NCBI GenBank assembly: GCA_027306955.1
Contig: DAHUXX010000129.1
Coordinates: 1 to 28,120, forward strand
DNA length: 28,120 bases
Direction of reading: 5' to 3'
DNA from: Acetobacteraceae bacterium
GTDB taxonomy: Bacteria; Pseudomonadota; Alphaproteobacteria; Acetobacterales; Acetobacteraceae
The translations under genes were made by a program, and so were the position numbers. The notes under the pieces were generated by a model. That model saw only the letters and a program-made list of their open reading frames with translations. It was not told the origin of the DNA and ran no database searches. Numbering within the stretch: the stretch's first letter is position 1; every line of letters begins with the position of its first letter. This document shows, piece by piece, positions 1-6,122 of the stretch.

Positions 1-662
1 TGTTCTACCAGGGCACGATGCTGGTGCGGTTCGATCCGGCGCGGATGGTGCGGCTGCTGCGCGTGCCGGCGGCGAAACTGGCGCGCCATGGCGCCGAGAC
101 GGCGGCACGGCGCATCGTGACGCTTGCGGAACTGACCGCGAATGCGCCCCCGCCGCTGGCCGAGGTCAAGGCGGCGCTGGCGCAGGGTCTTGCCGAGGGG
201 CTTGGTCTCGCGCTCGAGCCCGCCGGGGTGTCGGCACTCGAGGAGGAAGAAGCCGCGCGCCTGTTCGCCGACGAGATCGGTACCGATGCCTTCGTGGGTC
301 TCGATGGCGTCCGCCCCGGCGAACCAGCGCAGGCTGGCGCCAGCGCGACCGGCCCCTCCGGCACGGTCCGCCTCGACCTGTTTATCGAGGGGCCGGGTGA
401 GCCGCGCATCCGCGAGGCGCTGATCAGCGGCGATTTCTTCGCGACCCCGCCGCGCGCCGTGCTCGATCTCGAGGCGGCGCTGCGCGGCATGCCGCTCGGC
501 GAGGCGGATGCAGCGTTGGTGGCGTTCTTCGCCGGCACGCGGATCGGGGGGCTCGACGCGGCGACGCTGCGCGGGCTGCTGGCCGAGGCGCTCGCGGGCG
601 TCGGTGCCCCCGCCGCATCGAGGCCCGACGCGTCGGCAGATGACGCCGGATCGTCGCCGTGA
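1..662 (+). CDS. Lipoate-protein ligase family protein, 3' part only
   Basis: The reading frame is already open at the left edge (first in-frame codon at base 3), so the N-terminal catalytic part lies outside the window. The visible part begins with YQGTMLVRFDP followed by a segment ending in VPAAKLARHG. This matches the region of LplA-type ligases where a (H)GTLL-like strand leads into the Arg/Lys-rich stretch before the accessory domain. The remaining roughly 140 residues are helical and Ala-rich and resemble the LplA C-terminal accessory domain. Such enzymes attach lipoate to a lysine of a carrier protein in the cytoplasm. The tail after about residue 195 is low-complexity (Ser/Asp/Ala). 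It lies 104 bases before a DsrE-like gene on the same strand, and sulfur-oxidation loci of the sHdr type carry a dedicated lipoate ligase near dsrE/tusA, so that role is possible. The family call is fairly secure; the specific role is inferred. Confidence 0.7.
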   Translation, partial: FYQGTMLVRFDPARMVRLLRVPAAKLARHGAETAARRIVTLAELTANAPPPLAEVKAALAQGLAEGLGLALEPAGVSALEEEEAARLFADEIGTDAFVGLDGVRPGEPAQAGASATGPSGTVRLDLFIEGPGEPRIREALISGDFFATPPRAVLDLEAALRGMPLGEADAALVAFFAGTRIGGLDAATLRGLLAEALAGVGAPAASRPDASADDAGSSP

Positions 663-766
663 TGGATGAGGCTTGTGCTTGCCGCCCGCTTTGGTGCGGC
701 ATAGTGTATTGATGATTTGGCATGTGACACCGGGGCAACCGGGATGGCTGGGAGGAGAGGCGCGCC

Positions 767-1156
767 ATGGCGACCCCGATGTTCATCGTCTGCCAGAACG
801 GTTCACGTGAATCGCTGCAGTTCGCGGCGATGACGGCATCGGTGGCGGCGGTCTCCGGCCGCGACGTCACCGTGTTCCTTTCAATGAACGCGCTGCAGCA
901 TTTCCTGCGCCGTCCCTCGCCCGACGCGCCGGCCGCGGGGCCGATGGGTGAGCTCCTGAAATCCCGCAAGGCTCCCCGTTTCGAGGATCTGTTCCAGCAG
1001 GCGGTGGAGTTGGGCGACGCGAAGATCTATGCGTGTTCGATGGCGATGGACCTGCTCGATGTGGGTGAGGGCGAGCTCGCGGACTACCTCGCCGGGGCGC
1101 AGGGTCTGACCAAGTTCCTGAGCGACGCGGAGGTAGGGCAGCTGCTGGCGTTCTGA
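767..1156 (+). CDS. DsrE-family sulfur-relay protein (DsrE3-like)
   Basis: A 129-residue soluble protein with the alternating strand/helix pattern of the DsrE/DsrF fold. It opens with a hydrophobic strand (FIVCQNG) and has a second strand in VTVFLSM. A cysteine, C90 in IYACSMAMD, sits where DsrE2/DsrE3 proteins keep their sulfur-binding Cys. DsrE proteins bind persulfide sulfur and pass it to or from TusA-type carriers in the cytoplasm. The ATG at 767 follows a strong ribosome site (GGGAGGAGAGG) and gives the expected length. A TusA-type gene follows at 1253 and an SQR-like gene at 1506, consistent with a sulfur-trafficking operon. No multi-Cys motif of the DsrEFH complex is seen, so it is more likely a DsrE3-type carrier than DsrE itself. 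Confidence 0.8.
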   Translation: MATPMFIVCQNGSRESLQFAAMTASVAAVSGRDVTVFLSMNALQHFLRRPSPDAPAAGPMGELLKSRKAPRFEDLFQQAVELGDAKIYACSMAMDLLDVGEGELADYLAGAQGLTKFLSDAEVGQLLAF

Positions 1157-1252
1157 GATGTCAAAGGCAGGGTCCTGGGTGCAGAGTGGTTGCGGCCTGG
1201 CAGGCCGGACCGGCACGAGCCTGCAGGCTGGGAAGCGGAGGGGGTTTCTGGC

Positions 1253-1486
1253 GTGAGTGAACATCACCTTGTCGATGCAAGGGGCAGCTTCTGCCCGGGG
1301 CCGTTGATGGAGCTGATTGCGGCGATGAAGCGGGCCGCCGTCGGCGACACGCTCGAGCTGCTGTCCTCCGACCTGGGTTCGGCCAAGGACGTGCCGGAAT
1401 GGGTGCGCAAGGTCGGGCATGAGATGGAGCGGACCGAGCAGGACGATGCCAAGGTCTGGCATCTGTTTGTCAAAAAATCGAAATAA
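1253..1486 (+). CDS. tusA: TusA-family sulfur carrier protein
   Basis: A 77-residue protein with the TusA/SirA signature: DARG near residue 8, then FCPGPLMEL with the CPxP motif and candidate persulfide-carrying Cys at residue 14, followed by the amphipathic helix typical of the family. TusA proteins carry sulfane sulfur in the cytoplasm between rhodaneses, DsrE-type proteins and downstream oxidising or biosynthetic enzymes. I chose the GTG start at 1253 because GGAGGGGG lies at 1237-1244 with good spacing and because it gives the normal family length. A longer frame back to 1190 would add a Pro/Gly/Arg-rich segment unlike the family. It sits between the DsrE-like and SQR-like genes, and the SQR-like start is 19 bases after its stop. 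Confidence 0.88.
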   Translation: MSEHHLVDARGSFCPGPLMELIAAMKRAAVGDTLELLSSDLGSAKDVPEWVRKVGHEMERTEQDDAKVWHLFVKKSK

Positions 1487-1505
1487 ATAAGAGGGGAGAC
1501 GTCTC

Positions 1506-2645
1506 ATGCGCATCGTGGTGGCCGGCGGCGGAATGGCGGGGACGATCTTCGCCAACAACGTGGCGCGCCGTCTGACAAGCGAACTCCGTTCAGGCAAGGC
1601 CCGCCTGACCATGCTGACGGCCTCGGACAAGCACATCTACCAGCCCGGTTGGCTTTATGTCGCGCTGGGGCGCATGACCCCGGACCAGCTCGAACGCGAG
1701 CAGGCGAGCCTGCTGGAGCCCGAGATCAAGCTGCATGTCGATCCCGTGAAGAGCTTCGACCTCGCGGGCAAGAATGTCGTCACCGCGAGCGGCAAGGTGC
1801 ACGAGTACGACATCCTGGTGATCGCGACCGGCTCGCGCCCCGCGGCAGAGGACGTGCCCGGGCTCAAGGAGAACAGCTTCCACTGCTACTCGGCCGAGGA
1901 TGCGCTGAAGCTGCATGACCGCCTCGCCGCCTTCAGCGGCGGGCGCATCGTGGTGACGGTCGGGCTGCCGCATAAATGCCCGATGATCCCGCTCGAGATC
2001 ACCCTCACGATGCACGACTACTTCCGCGACCGCGGGCTGCTGGACAAGACGCAGTTCTACTACACCTACCCGATCGGCCGCCTCCACAGCCTCGAGAACG
2101 TGGCGCTCTGGGCGAACGGCGAGTTCGCCGAACGCGGCATCCACCAGGAGACGTTCTTCAACATGAAGGAGGTTGACGGCTCCAAGTCGGTGGTGCGCAG
2201 CGAGGAAGGCTCGGAGATCGGCTATGATCTCCTGGTCAGCGTGCCGCCGCATCGCGGCCAGAAGGTGATCGAGGAGAACAGCCTCGGCGCCAATGGCTGG
2301 ATCCCGACGGACCGGCACTCGCTGCATATGCAGGGTGACCACGGCGACAGCGTGATCGTGCTCGGCGACACCACCAACCTGCCGATCAGCAAGGCCGGCT
2401 CCACGGCACATTTCGAGGCTGAGGTCGCGGCGGAGAACGTGGCCACGCGGGTGAAGATCGGCCGGGAAGTGCGCAGCTACGACGGCAAGGTGTTCTGCTT
2501 CATCGAGGCCGGTAAGGACCGCGCCACCTACGCGATGTTCAACTACCAGAAGCCGCCGCAGCCGCGCGCGCCCAACGCGGCGATGCACGCGTTCAAGATG
2601 GCGTACAATCAGCTTTACTGGGCGTCCATCCGCGGACTTCTGTAA
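1506..2645 (+). CDS. SQR-like FAD-dependent oxidoreductase (sulfide:quinone oxidoreductase family)
   Basis: A 379-residue flavoprotein. The N-terminus has a dinucleotide-binding GGGMAG motif, IATGSRP closes the first FAD domain near residue 107, and GDTTNLP near 288 is the second FAD contact. Three cysteines, C127 (FHCYS), C158 (HKCPM) and C331 (VFCFIEAG), match in spacing and context the three redox cysteines of sulfide:quinone oxidoreductases. The C-terminal 20 residues, rich in aromatic and hydrophobic residues, could form the amphipathic helix that attaches SQR to the membrane. SQR oxidises sulfide to polysulfide or sulfane sulfur and passes electrons to quinone. Neighbours (DsrE, TusA, DUF1641) fit this. 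A related flavocytochrome-like or polysulfide-handling flavoprotein remains possible, because many SQR-like subfamilies lack biochemical tests. Confidence 0.82.
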   Translation: MRIVVAGGGMAGTIFANNVARRLTSELRSGKARLTMLTASDKHIYQPGWLYVALGRMTPDQLEREQASLLEPEIKLHVDPVKSFDLAGKNVVTASGKVHEYDILVIATGSRPAAEDVPGLKENSFHCYSAEDALKLHDRLAAFSGGRIVVTVGLPHKCPMIPLEITLTMHDYFRDRGLLDKTQFYYTYPIGRLHSLENVALWANGEFAERGIHQETFFNMKEVDGSKSVVRSEEGSEIGYDLLVSVPPHRGQKVIEENSLGANGWIPTDRHSLHMQGDHGDSVIVLGDTTNLPISKAGSTAHFEAEVAAENVATRVKIGREVRSYDGKVFCFIEAGKDRATYAMFNYQKPPQPRAPNAAMHAFKMAYNQLYWASIRGLL

Positions 2646-2659
2646 ACGGAGGCGCGACC

Positions 2660-3475
2660 ATGTCTGCATCATCGGCCGACCTCGCGGCGGCGACGGAGGC
2701 AGCGGAAGCGCGCGCGCACGCGGCCATCACCGCGCTCGCCGCGAACGGGGATCTCGACCGTCTCGTCGCCCTCGCGCGCGTGCTTGGCGGCGTCGAGGAT
2801 TCGCTGTCGGACGATATCGTCGCGCGGCTCTCGGCGACCGTGGCGGATGGGATGGACCTGCTCGACCGCGCCAATCGCAGCGGCATCGCCAAGGCGCTTC
2901 CGGCGATCGCGGCGCTGGTGGAGAACGGGGATCTCGACCGTCTCGTGGCGTTGGCGCGCGTGCTCGGCGGTGTGAGCGATTCGCTGTCGGACGATATCGT
3001 CACGCGGCTCTCGGCGACGGCGGCGGACGGAATGGACCTGCTCGATCGTGCCAATCGCAGCGGCATCGCCAAGGCGCTTCCGGCTCTCACGGCCCTGGTG
3101 GGCAACGGCGACCTGGAACTGCTGGTGTCACTCGCCCGGCTTGTCGGGGGCGTGAGCGACGCCATGTCGGACGACATCGTCACCCGCCTGGCGGAGACGG
3201 TGAGCAACGCGCTGGTCCTGATCGACCGCGTCACCCGCAGCGGCCTCGCCGACCGGCTGGTGACGCTCGCCGATCAGGTCGAGCGCTCCAACCTGCTGGC
3301 GGATCTGTTGCAGGCGCTCGAGCGCGCGGCGGTGGACGACGCGGCCAAGCCGCGCCCCGCGGGTGGCATCGGCGGCCTTTGGCACGTGCTGACCAACGCC
3401 GAAACCCAGGCAGCGCTCCGCTACGCCGCGACCACGCTCGGGCACTTCCGCGCCCTGCGCGCCGCCAGGACCTGA
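2660..3475 (+). CDS. DUF1641 protein with three 60-residue repeats
   Basis: A 271-residue, almost wholly helical protein with no signal peptide or membrane segment. The C-terminal part (about residues 236-268, GGLWHVLTN...) resembles the DUF1641 helix pair. Residues 23-82, 83-142 and 143-202 are three in-register repeats of exactly 60 residues, each with NGDL, SDDIV and RSG landmarks, and a degenerate fourth begins after 203. Units 1 and 2 share 54 of 60 residues by my count. The start at 2660 follows GGAGG at 2648-2652, 14 bases after the SQR-like stop, so the two are probably co-transcribed. DUF1641 genes are often found beside SQR-like or formate dehydrogenase genes, but their function is unknown. 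A membrane-peripheral partner of the flavoprotein is one guess. Confidence 0.8.
   Translation: MSASSADLAAATEAAEARAHAAITALAANGDLDRLVALARVLGGVEDSLSDDIVARLSATVADGMDLLDRANRSGIAKALPAIAALVENGDLDRLVALARVLGGVSDSLSDDIVTRLSATAADGMDLLDRANRSGIAKALPALTALVGNGDLELLVSLARLVGGVSDAMSDDIVTRLAETVSNALVLIDRVTRSGLADRLVTLADQVERSNLLADLLQALERAAVDDAAKPRPAGGIGGLWHVLTNAETQAALRYAATTLGHFRALRAART
2726..3265 (+). repeat. Three tandem 180-bp coding repeats
   Basis: Three units of 180 bases each (2726-2905, 2906-3085, 3086-3265) encode the 60-residue repeats of the DUF1641 protein. Units 1 and 2 are close at DNA level, with identical runs such as those around 2797-2821 and 2977-3001, suggesting a fairly recent duplication or gene conversion. 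The third unit is diverged. Confidence 0.9.
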
Positions 3476-3503
3476 GGTCTTTCGCCCGCGCCGCGTCCCC
3501 GCA

Positions 3504-3528
3504 CGGCCTGTGCGTGCGCGTCAGGCCG
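3504..3528. terminator. Possible bidirectional hairpin between convergent genes
   Basis: CGGCCTG at 3504-3510 pairs with CAGGCCG at 3522-3528 around an 11-base loop. It lies between the DUF1641 stop and the convergent amidohydrolase and includes the latter's stop codon. There is no T-tract on either side, so intrinsic termination is uncertain. Confidence 0.35.
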
Positions 3529-4579
3529 CGAGCCCGAACAGGCTGGCGGCGTTGCCGCGCGCGATCTTGCGGCGGTCGTTCTCGCTAATCGACGCGCGCT
3601 CGATCCACCGTGCCGCCTGGTCGGACATCTCGAACGGGTAGTCGACGGCGAACATGATGCGGTCGGCACCCATCGTCAGCAGCGCACAAATCAGCGCCTG
3701 GTCGTTGAAGCTGCCGCTGGTGGAAACGTAGAAATTCTCAGCCAGGTAGTCCTGCAACCGCTTGTTCACTTGGTGGCCGATCGGGTTGTACTCGAAGCAG
3801 CGCTGGATGCGCCACGCGACATAGGGGATGGTCTCGCCGAGGTGGCCGAGGATCACCCTCAGCTGCGGCAGCCGGTCGAACAGCCCGCTGTAGACGAGCC
3901 GCAGCGCGTGCGCCGCGGCTTCCGCGGTGAAGCCCCAGGTGGCGCCGGCAAGCTCCGGATGCTGTCCGAAGAGCGTGTCACGCACCGGCGGCAGCGGTGG
4001 CCGTGGATGGATGGAGACCGGGCAGCCGAGGTCGGACGCCGCCTGCCAGAACGCGGCGAAGCGGTCCTCGTCGAGATAATGGCCGACATTGCGATCGGGG
4101 TCGGCGACGTAGCCGTTCACCATCACCCCCTTGAAGCCCAGCGTGCGGATCGCGCGCTCCAGTTCCCGCGCCGCCGCCTCGGGGTCCTGCAGCGGCACGC
4201 TGGCGAAACCCGCGAAGCGGCCGGCGCTGCGTGCGACCAGCTCCGCGAGGAAATCGTTGACCTTGCGGGCGCCATCGCGCGCTCGTGCCGCATCTGCCAA
4301 GCCTTCGATGCCGGCGGCGGTCAGCGACAGGATGGAGACGTCGATGCCGGCTGCGTCCATCTCATCGATGCGGCGCTCGCACAGGTCGAGCATCCGGCGC
4401 ATCATCACCTCGACGAATTCGGTCTCGAGCCCACTGACGCGCGCGAAGGCCGCGGGGTCGAAGGCCATGCCCGCGCCGGTGGCCTCGGGCAGCATGAAAT
4501 GCTCCTCGATCGCGATCTTTCGCAGCGGCGGAGCGGCGATCTTTGGGGCGCCGAGGACGGGAAGTTCAACGAGCGGCAT
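3521..4579 (-). CDS. Metal-dependent amidohydrolase of the gamma-resorcylate decarboxylase/ACMSD type
   Basis: A 352-residue cytoplasmic TIM-barrel protein. The N-terminal IAIEEHF (E25, H27) is the first metal-binding motif in the form used by gamma-resorcylate (2,6-dihydroxybenzoate) decarboxylase and relatives. SIHPRPP (H191), ILGHLGE (H246) and FAVDYPFE (D313) supply the remaining expected ligand and active-site residues, so it looks intact. Members cleave a carboxyl group from aromatic or semialdehyde substrates, or hydrolyse related compounds. The substrate cannot be read from sequence. The ATG at 4579 has an AAGGAA ribosome site. It is transcribed away from hypC and toward the DUF1641 gene and has no obvious link to either sulfur or hydrogen metabolism. 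Confidence 0.82.
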   Translation of the reverse strand: MPLVELPVLGAPKIAAPPLRKIAIEEHFMLPEATGAGMAFDPAAFARVSGLETEFVEVMMRRMLDLCERRIDEMDAAGIDVSILSLTAAGIEGLADAARARDGARKVNDFLAELVARSAGRFAGFASVPLQDPEAAARELERAIRTLGFKGVMVNGYVADPDRNVGHYLDEDRFAAFWQAASDLGCPVSIHPRPPLPPVRDTLFGQHPELAGATWGFTAEAAAHALRLVYSGLFDRLPQLRVILGHLGETIPYVAWRIQRCFEYNPIGHQVNKRLQDYLAENFYVSTSGSFNDQALICALLTMGADRIMFAVDYPFEMSDQAARWIERASISENDRRKIARGNAASLFGLAA

Positions 4580-4680
4580 GGTGCGTTCCTTTCCGGGTCG
4601 GGCGAGGCGCTCGAATTCGCCCCTGAGGCGAAGCCTGGCAAGGCCGCGCGGATGTGCCTCGCCGAAGCCGGGCGCAAATC

Positions 4681-4694
4681 TTGACTCAGATCAT
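4681..4694 (+). promoter_or_regulatory. FNR/FixK-type box upstream of hypC (imperfect)
   Basis: TTGAC-TCAG-ATCAT resembles the FNR/FixK consensus TTGAT-N4-ATCAA with two departures. It lies 83 bases before the hypC start. A candidate -10 (TAGAAT, 4727-4732) would put the box centre about 50 bases upstream of the start of transcription, which is not an ideal class II position. Two better matches elsewhere in the window raise its credibility. Confidence 0.5.
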
Positions 4695-4727
4695 GGCGAC
4701 AAGGTCCGTGCGGGAGGATTTTGCACT

Positions 4728-4758
4728 AGAATTCCTATGGGGATTTGCGCCGAATTCT
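4728..4758. promoter_or_regulatory. Inverted repeat in the hypC leader
   Basis: AGAATTC at 4728-4734 and GAATTCT at 4752-4758 are 7-base inverted arms 17 bases apart, overlapping a candidate -10 and ending just before the hypC ribosome site (GGGAGG, 4765-4770). It could be an operator or a leader hairpin, or chance. Confidence 0.3.
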
Positions 4759-4777
4759 CCTGACGGGAGGCAGGCCG

Positions 4778-5005
4778 ATGTGTCTCGGTATTCCGATGCA
4801 GGTTGTTGTGATCGACGGGTTCAACGCCGTCTGCGAGGCCCAGGGTGTGCGGCGAACCGTCAGCCTGTTCATGGTCCGCGACGACGGCATCGAGGTCGGC
4901 GACCATGTGATGGTCCATGTCGGCTACGCGCTGCGCCGGATGACAGAGGCGGAGGCACGGTCGGCATGGGAGTTGTTCGGGTCCGTCATTGAGACGCCAT
5001 CCTGA
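4778..5005 (+). CDS. hypC: Hydrogenase maturation chaperone HypC
   Basis: A 75-residue protein starting MCLGIPMQV. This is the diagnostic HypC N-terminus, whose Cys2, exposed after Met removal, helps hold the iron during assembly of the Fe(CN)2CO group. The middle section contains the family GDHVMVHVGYAL pattern. HypC works with HypD in the cytoplasm and delivers the iron group to the hydrogenase large-subunit precursor. I use the ATG at 4778, 7 bases after GGGAGG, rather than an upstream in-frame ATG at 4745, which would bury the essential cysteine. It is the first gene of hypC-hypD-hypF-hypE, and hypD begins 12 bases after its stop. No second HypC-like chaperone (HupF) is found in the window. 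Confidence 0.96.
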   Translation: MCLGIPMQVVVIDGFNAVCEAQGVRRTVSLFMVRDDGIEVGDHVMVHVGYALRRMTEAEARSAWELFGSVIETPS

Positions 5006-5017
5006 GGGGCCAGGACG

Positions 5018-6118
5018 ATGAGCGTAGCTGCCGATACCGAGGCCCGGACGTGGCTCGACCGCATCCGCGCTCTGCCGGCGGGCCCGTCGGTCGCGATCAT
5101 GAATGTCTGCGGCGGCCATGAGCGCAGCCTCAGCATGCTCGGGCTGCGCGCGATCCTGCCGGGGCATGTGCGGATCATTCCCGGCCCTGGCTGCCCCGTC
5201 TGTGTCTGCCCGGAGGAGGATCTCGCGGACGCGATCACGCTCGCCATGACCGGCGATGTGACGCTCGTCGCGTTCGGGGACATGCTGCGGGTGCCGATCA
5301 ACGCGCCGAAGGGCGAGATCGCCTCCCTCGCGGCGGCGCGCGCGGCGGGGGCGGACGTCCGCCCCATCGCCTCGCCGCAGGAAGCGGTGGCGATCGCGCG
5401 CGCGGCGCCGGCCCGGCCGGTCGTCTTCTTCGTCGCCGGCTTCGAAACGACGACAGCGCCGGTCGCCGCCATGCTGGCCGAGGGTGTGCCGGACAATATC
5501 TCGTTGCTGCTCGCGGCCCGGCTGACTTGGCCCGCGGTCGCGATGCTGCTCGAAGCGGAGGACAATGCACTCGACGCGCTCGTCGCGCCGGGCCACGTCG
5601 CGACGGTGATGGGCGCGGAGGAATGGCGCTTCGTTGCGGAGCTTCATCGTTTGCCGGTGGCGGTCGCGGGCTTTTCCGCCGAGAGCCTTCTCGCCGCGAT
5701 CTACTCGGTACTGCGCCAGAAGCAGGAGGGCATGGCGTTCCTCGACAATTGCTACCCGGAGCTGGTGCGCCCCCAGGGCAATCCCACCGCGCGCCATCTG
5801 CTGGACGAGGTGATGGAGGTGACGGACGCGGCTTGGCGCGGCATCGGGATCATCCCACGCTCCGGCTTTGCGCTGCGCGGTCCCTGGCGGGAGTACGATG
5901 CGCGCCTGCGCCACCCCGTCACGGCACCGCCGCGCCGGCGGCAGGGCGAAATGCCGCCTGGCTGCGACTGTGCCCGCGTTGTCCTCGGCAAGGTGCAGCC
6001 GGATCAGTGCCGGCTCTACGGCCGCGCCTGCACGCCACATCGCCCTGTCGGCCCCTGCATGGTGTCGGACGAAGGCGCCTGCCATATCTGGTGGCAGGCG
6101 GGCGTCCGGCCGCACTGA
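5018..6118 (+). CDS. hypD: Hydrogenase maturation factor HypD
   Basis: A 366-residue iron-sulfur protein that serves as the scaffold on which the Fe(CN)2CO group is built with HypC and HypE. The conserved cysteines are visible: C31 in NVCGGHE, and C59 and C62 in GPGCPVCV. The middle has the FGDMLRVP and GFETTT motifs. The C-terminal part carries the cysteine set (GCDC, QCRLYG, GPCMVSDEGAC) that binds a [4Fe-4S] cluster. Length is normal for the family. The ATG at 5018 follows a short AGGGGCCAGGA stretch, and hypF starts 4 bases after the stop, so the genes are probably translationally coupled. Confidence 0.97.
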   Translation: MSVAADTEARTWLDRIRALPAGPSVAIMNVCGGHERSLSMLGLRAILPGHVRIIPGPGCPVCVCPEEDLADAITLAMTGDVTLVAFGDMLRVPINAPKGEIASLAAARAAGADVRPIASPQEAVAIARAAPARPVVFFVAGFETTTAPVAAMLAEGVPDNISLLLAARLTWPAVAMLLEAEDNALDALVAPGHVATVMGAEEWRFVAELHRLPVAVAGFSAESLLAAIYSVLRQKQEGMAFLDNCYPELVRPQGNPTARHLLDEVMEVTDAAWRGIGIIPRSGFALRGPWREYDARLRHPVTAPPRRRQGEMPPGCDCARVVLGKVQPDQCRLYGRACTPHRPVGPCMVSDEGACHIWWQAGVRPH

Positions 6119-6122
6119 ACCG

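Noticed and set aside
709..722. TTGATGATTTGGCA upstream of the DsrE-like gene as an FNR-type box
   Set aside because: Only the first half-site matches; the second half lacks the RTCAA core.
1190..1252. Longer N-terminus for the TusA-like protein
   Set aside because: The added residues are unlike the family, and a better ribosome site precedes the GTG at 1253.
3770..4684. Long open frame on the + strand opposite the amidohydrolase
   Set aside because: Residue composition is that of an antisense shadow, and the amidohydrolase on the other strand has clear motifs.
4700..4725. Possible sigma-54 (-24/-12) promoter before hypC
   Set aside because: GG and GC pairs are present but not at the required 10-base separation.
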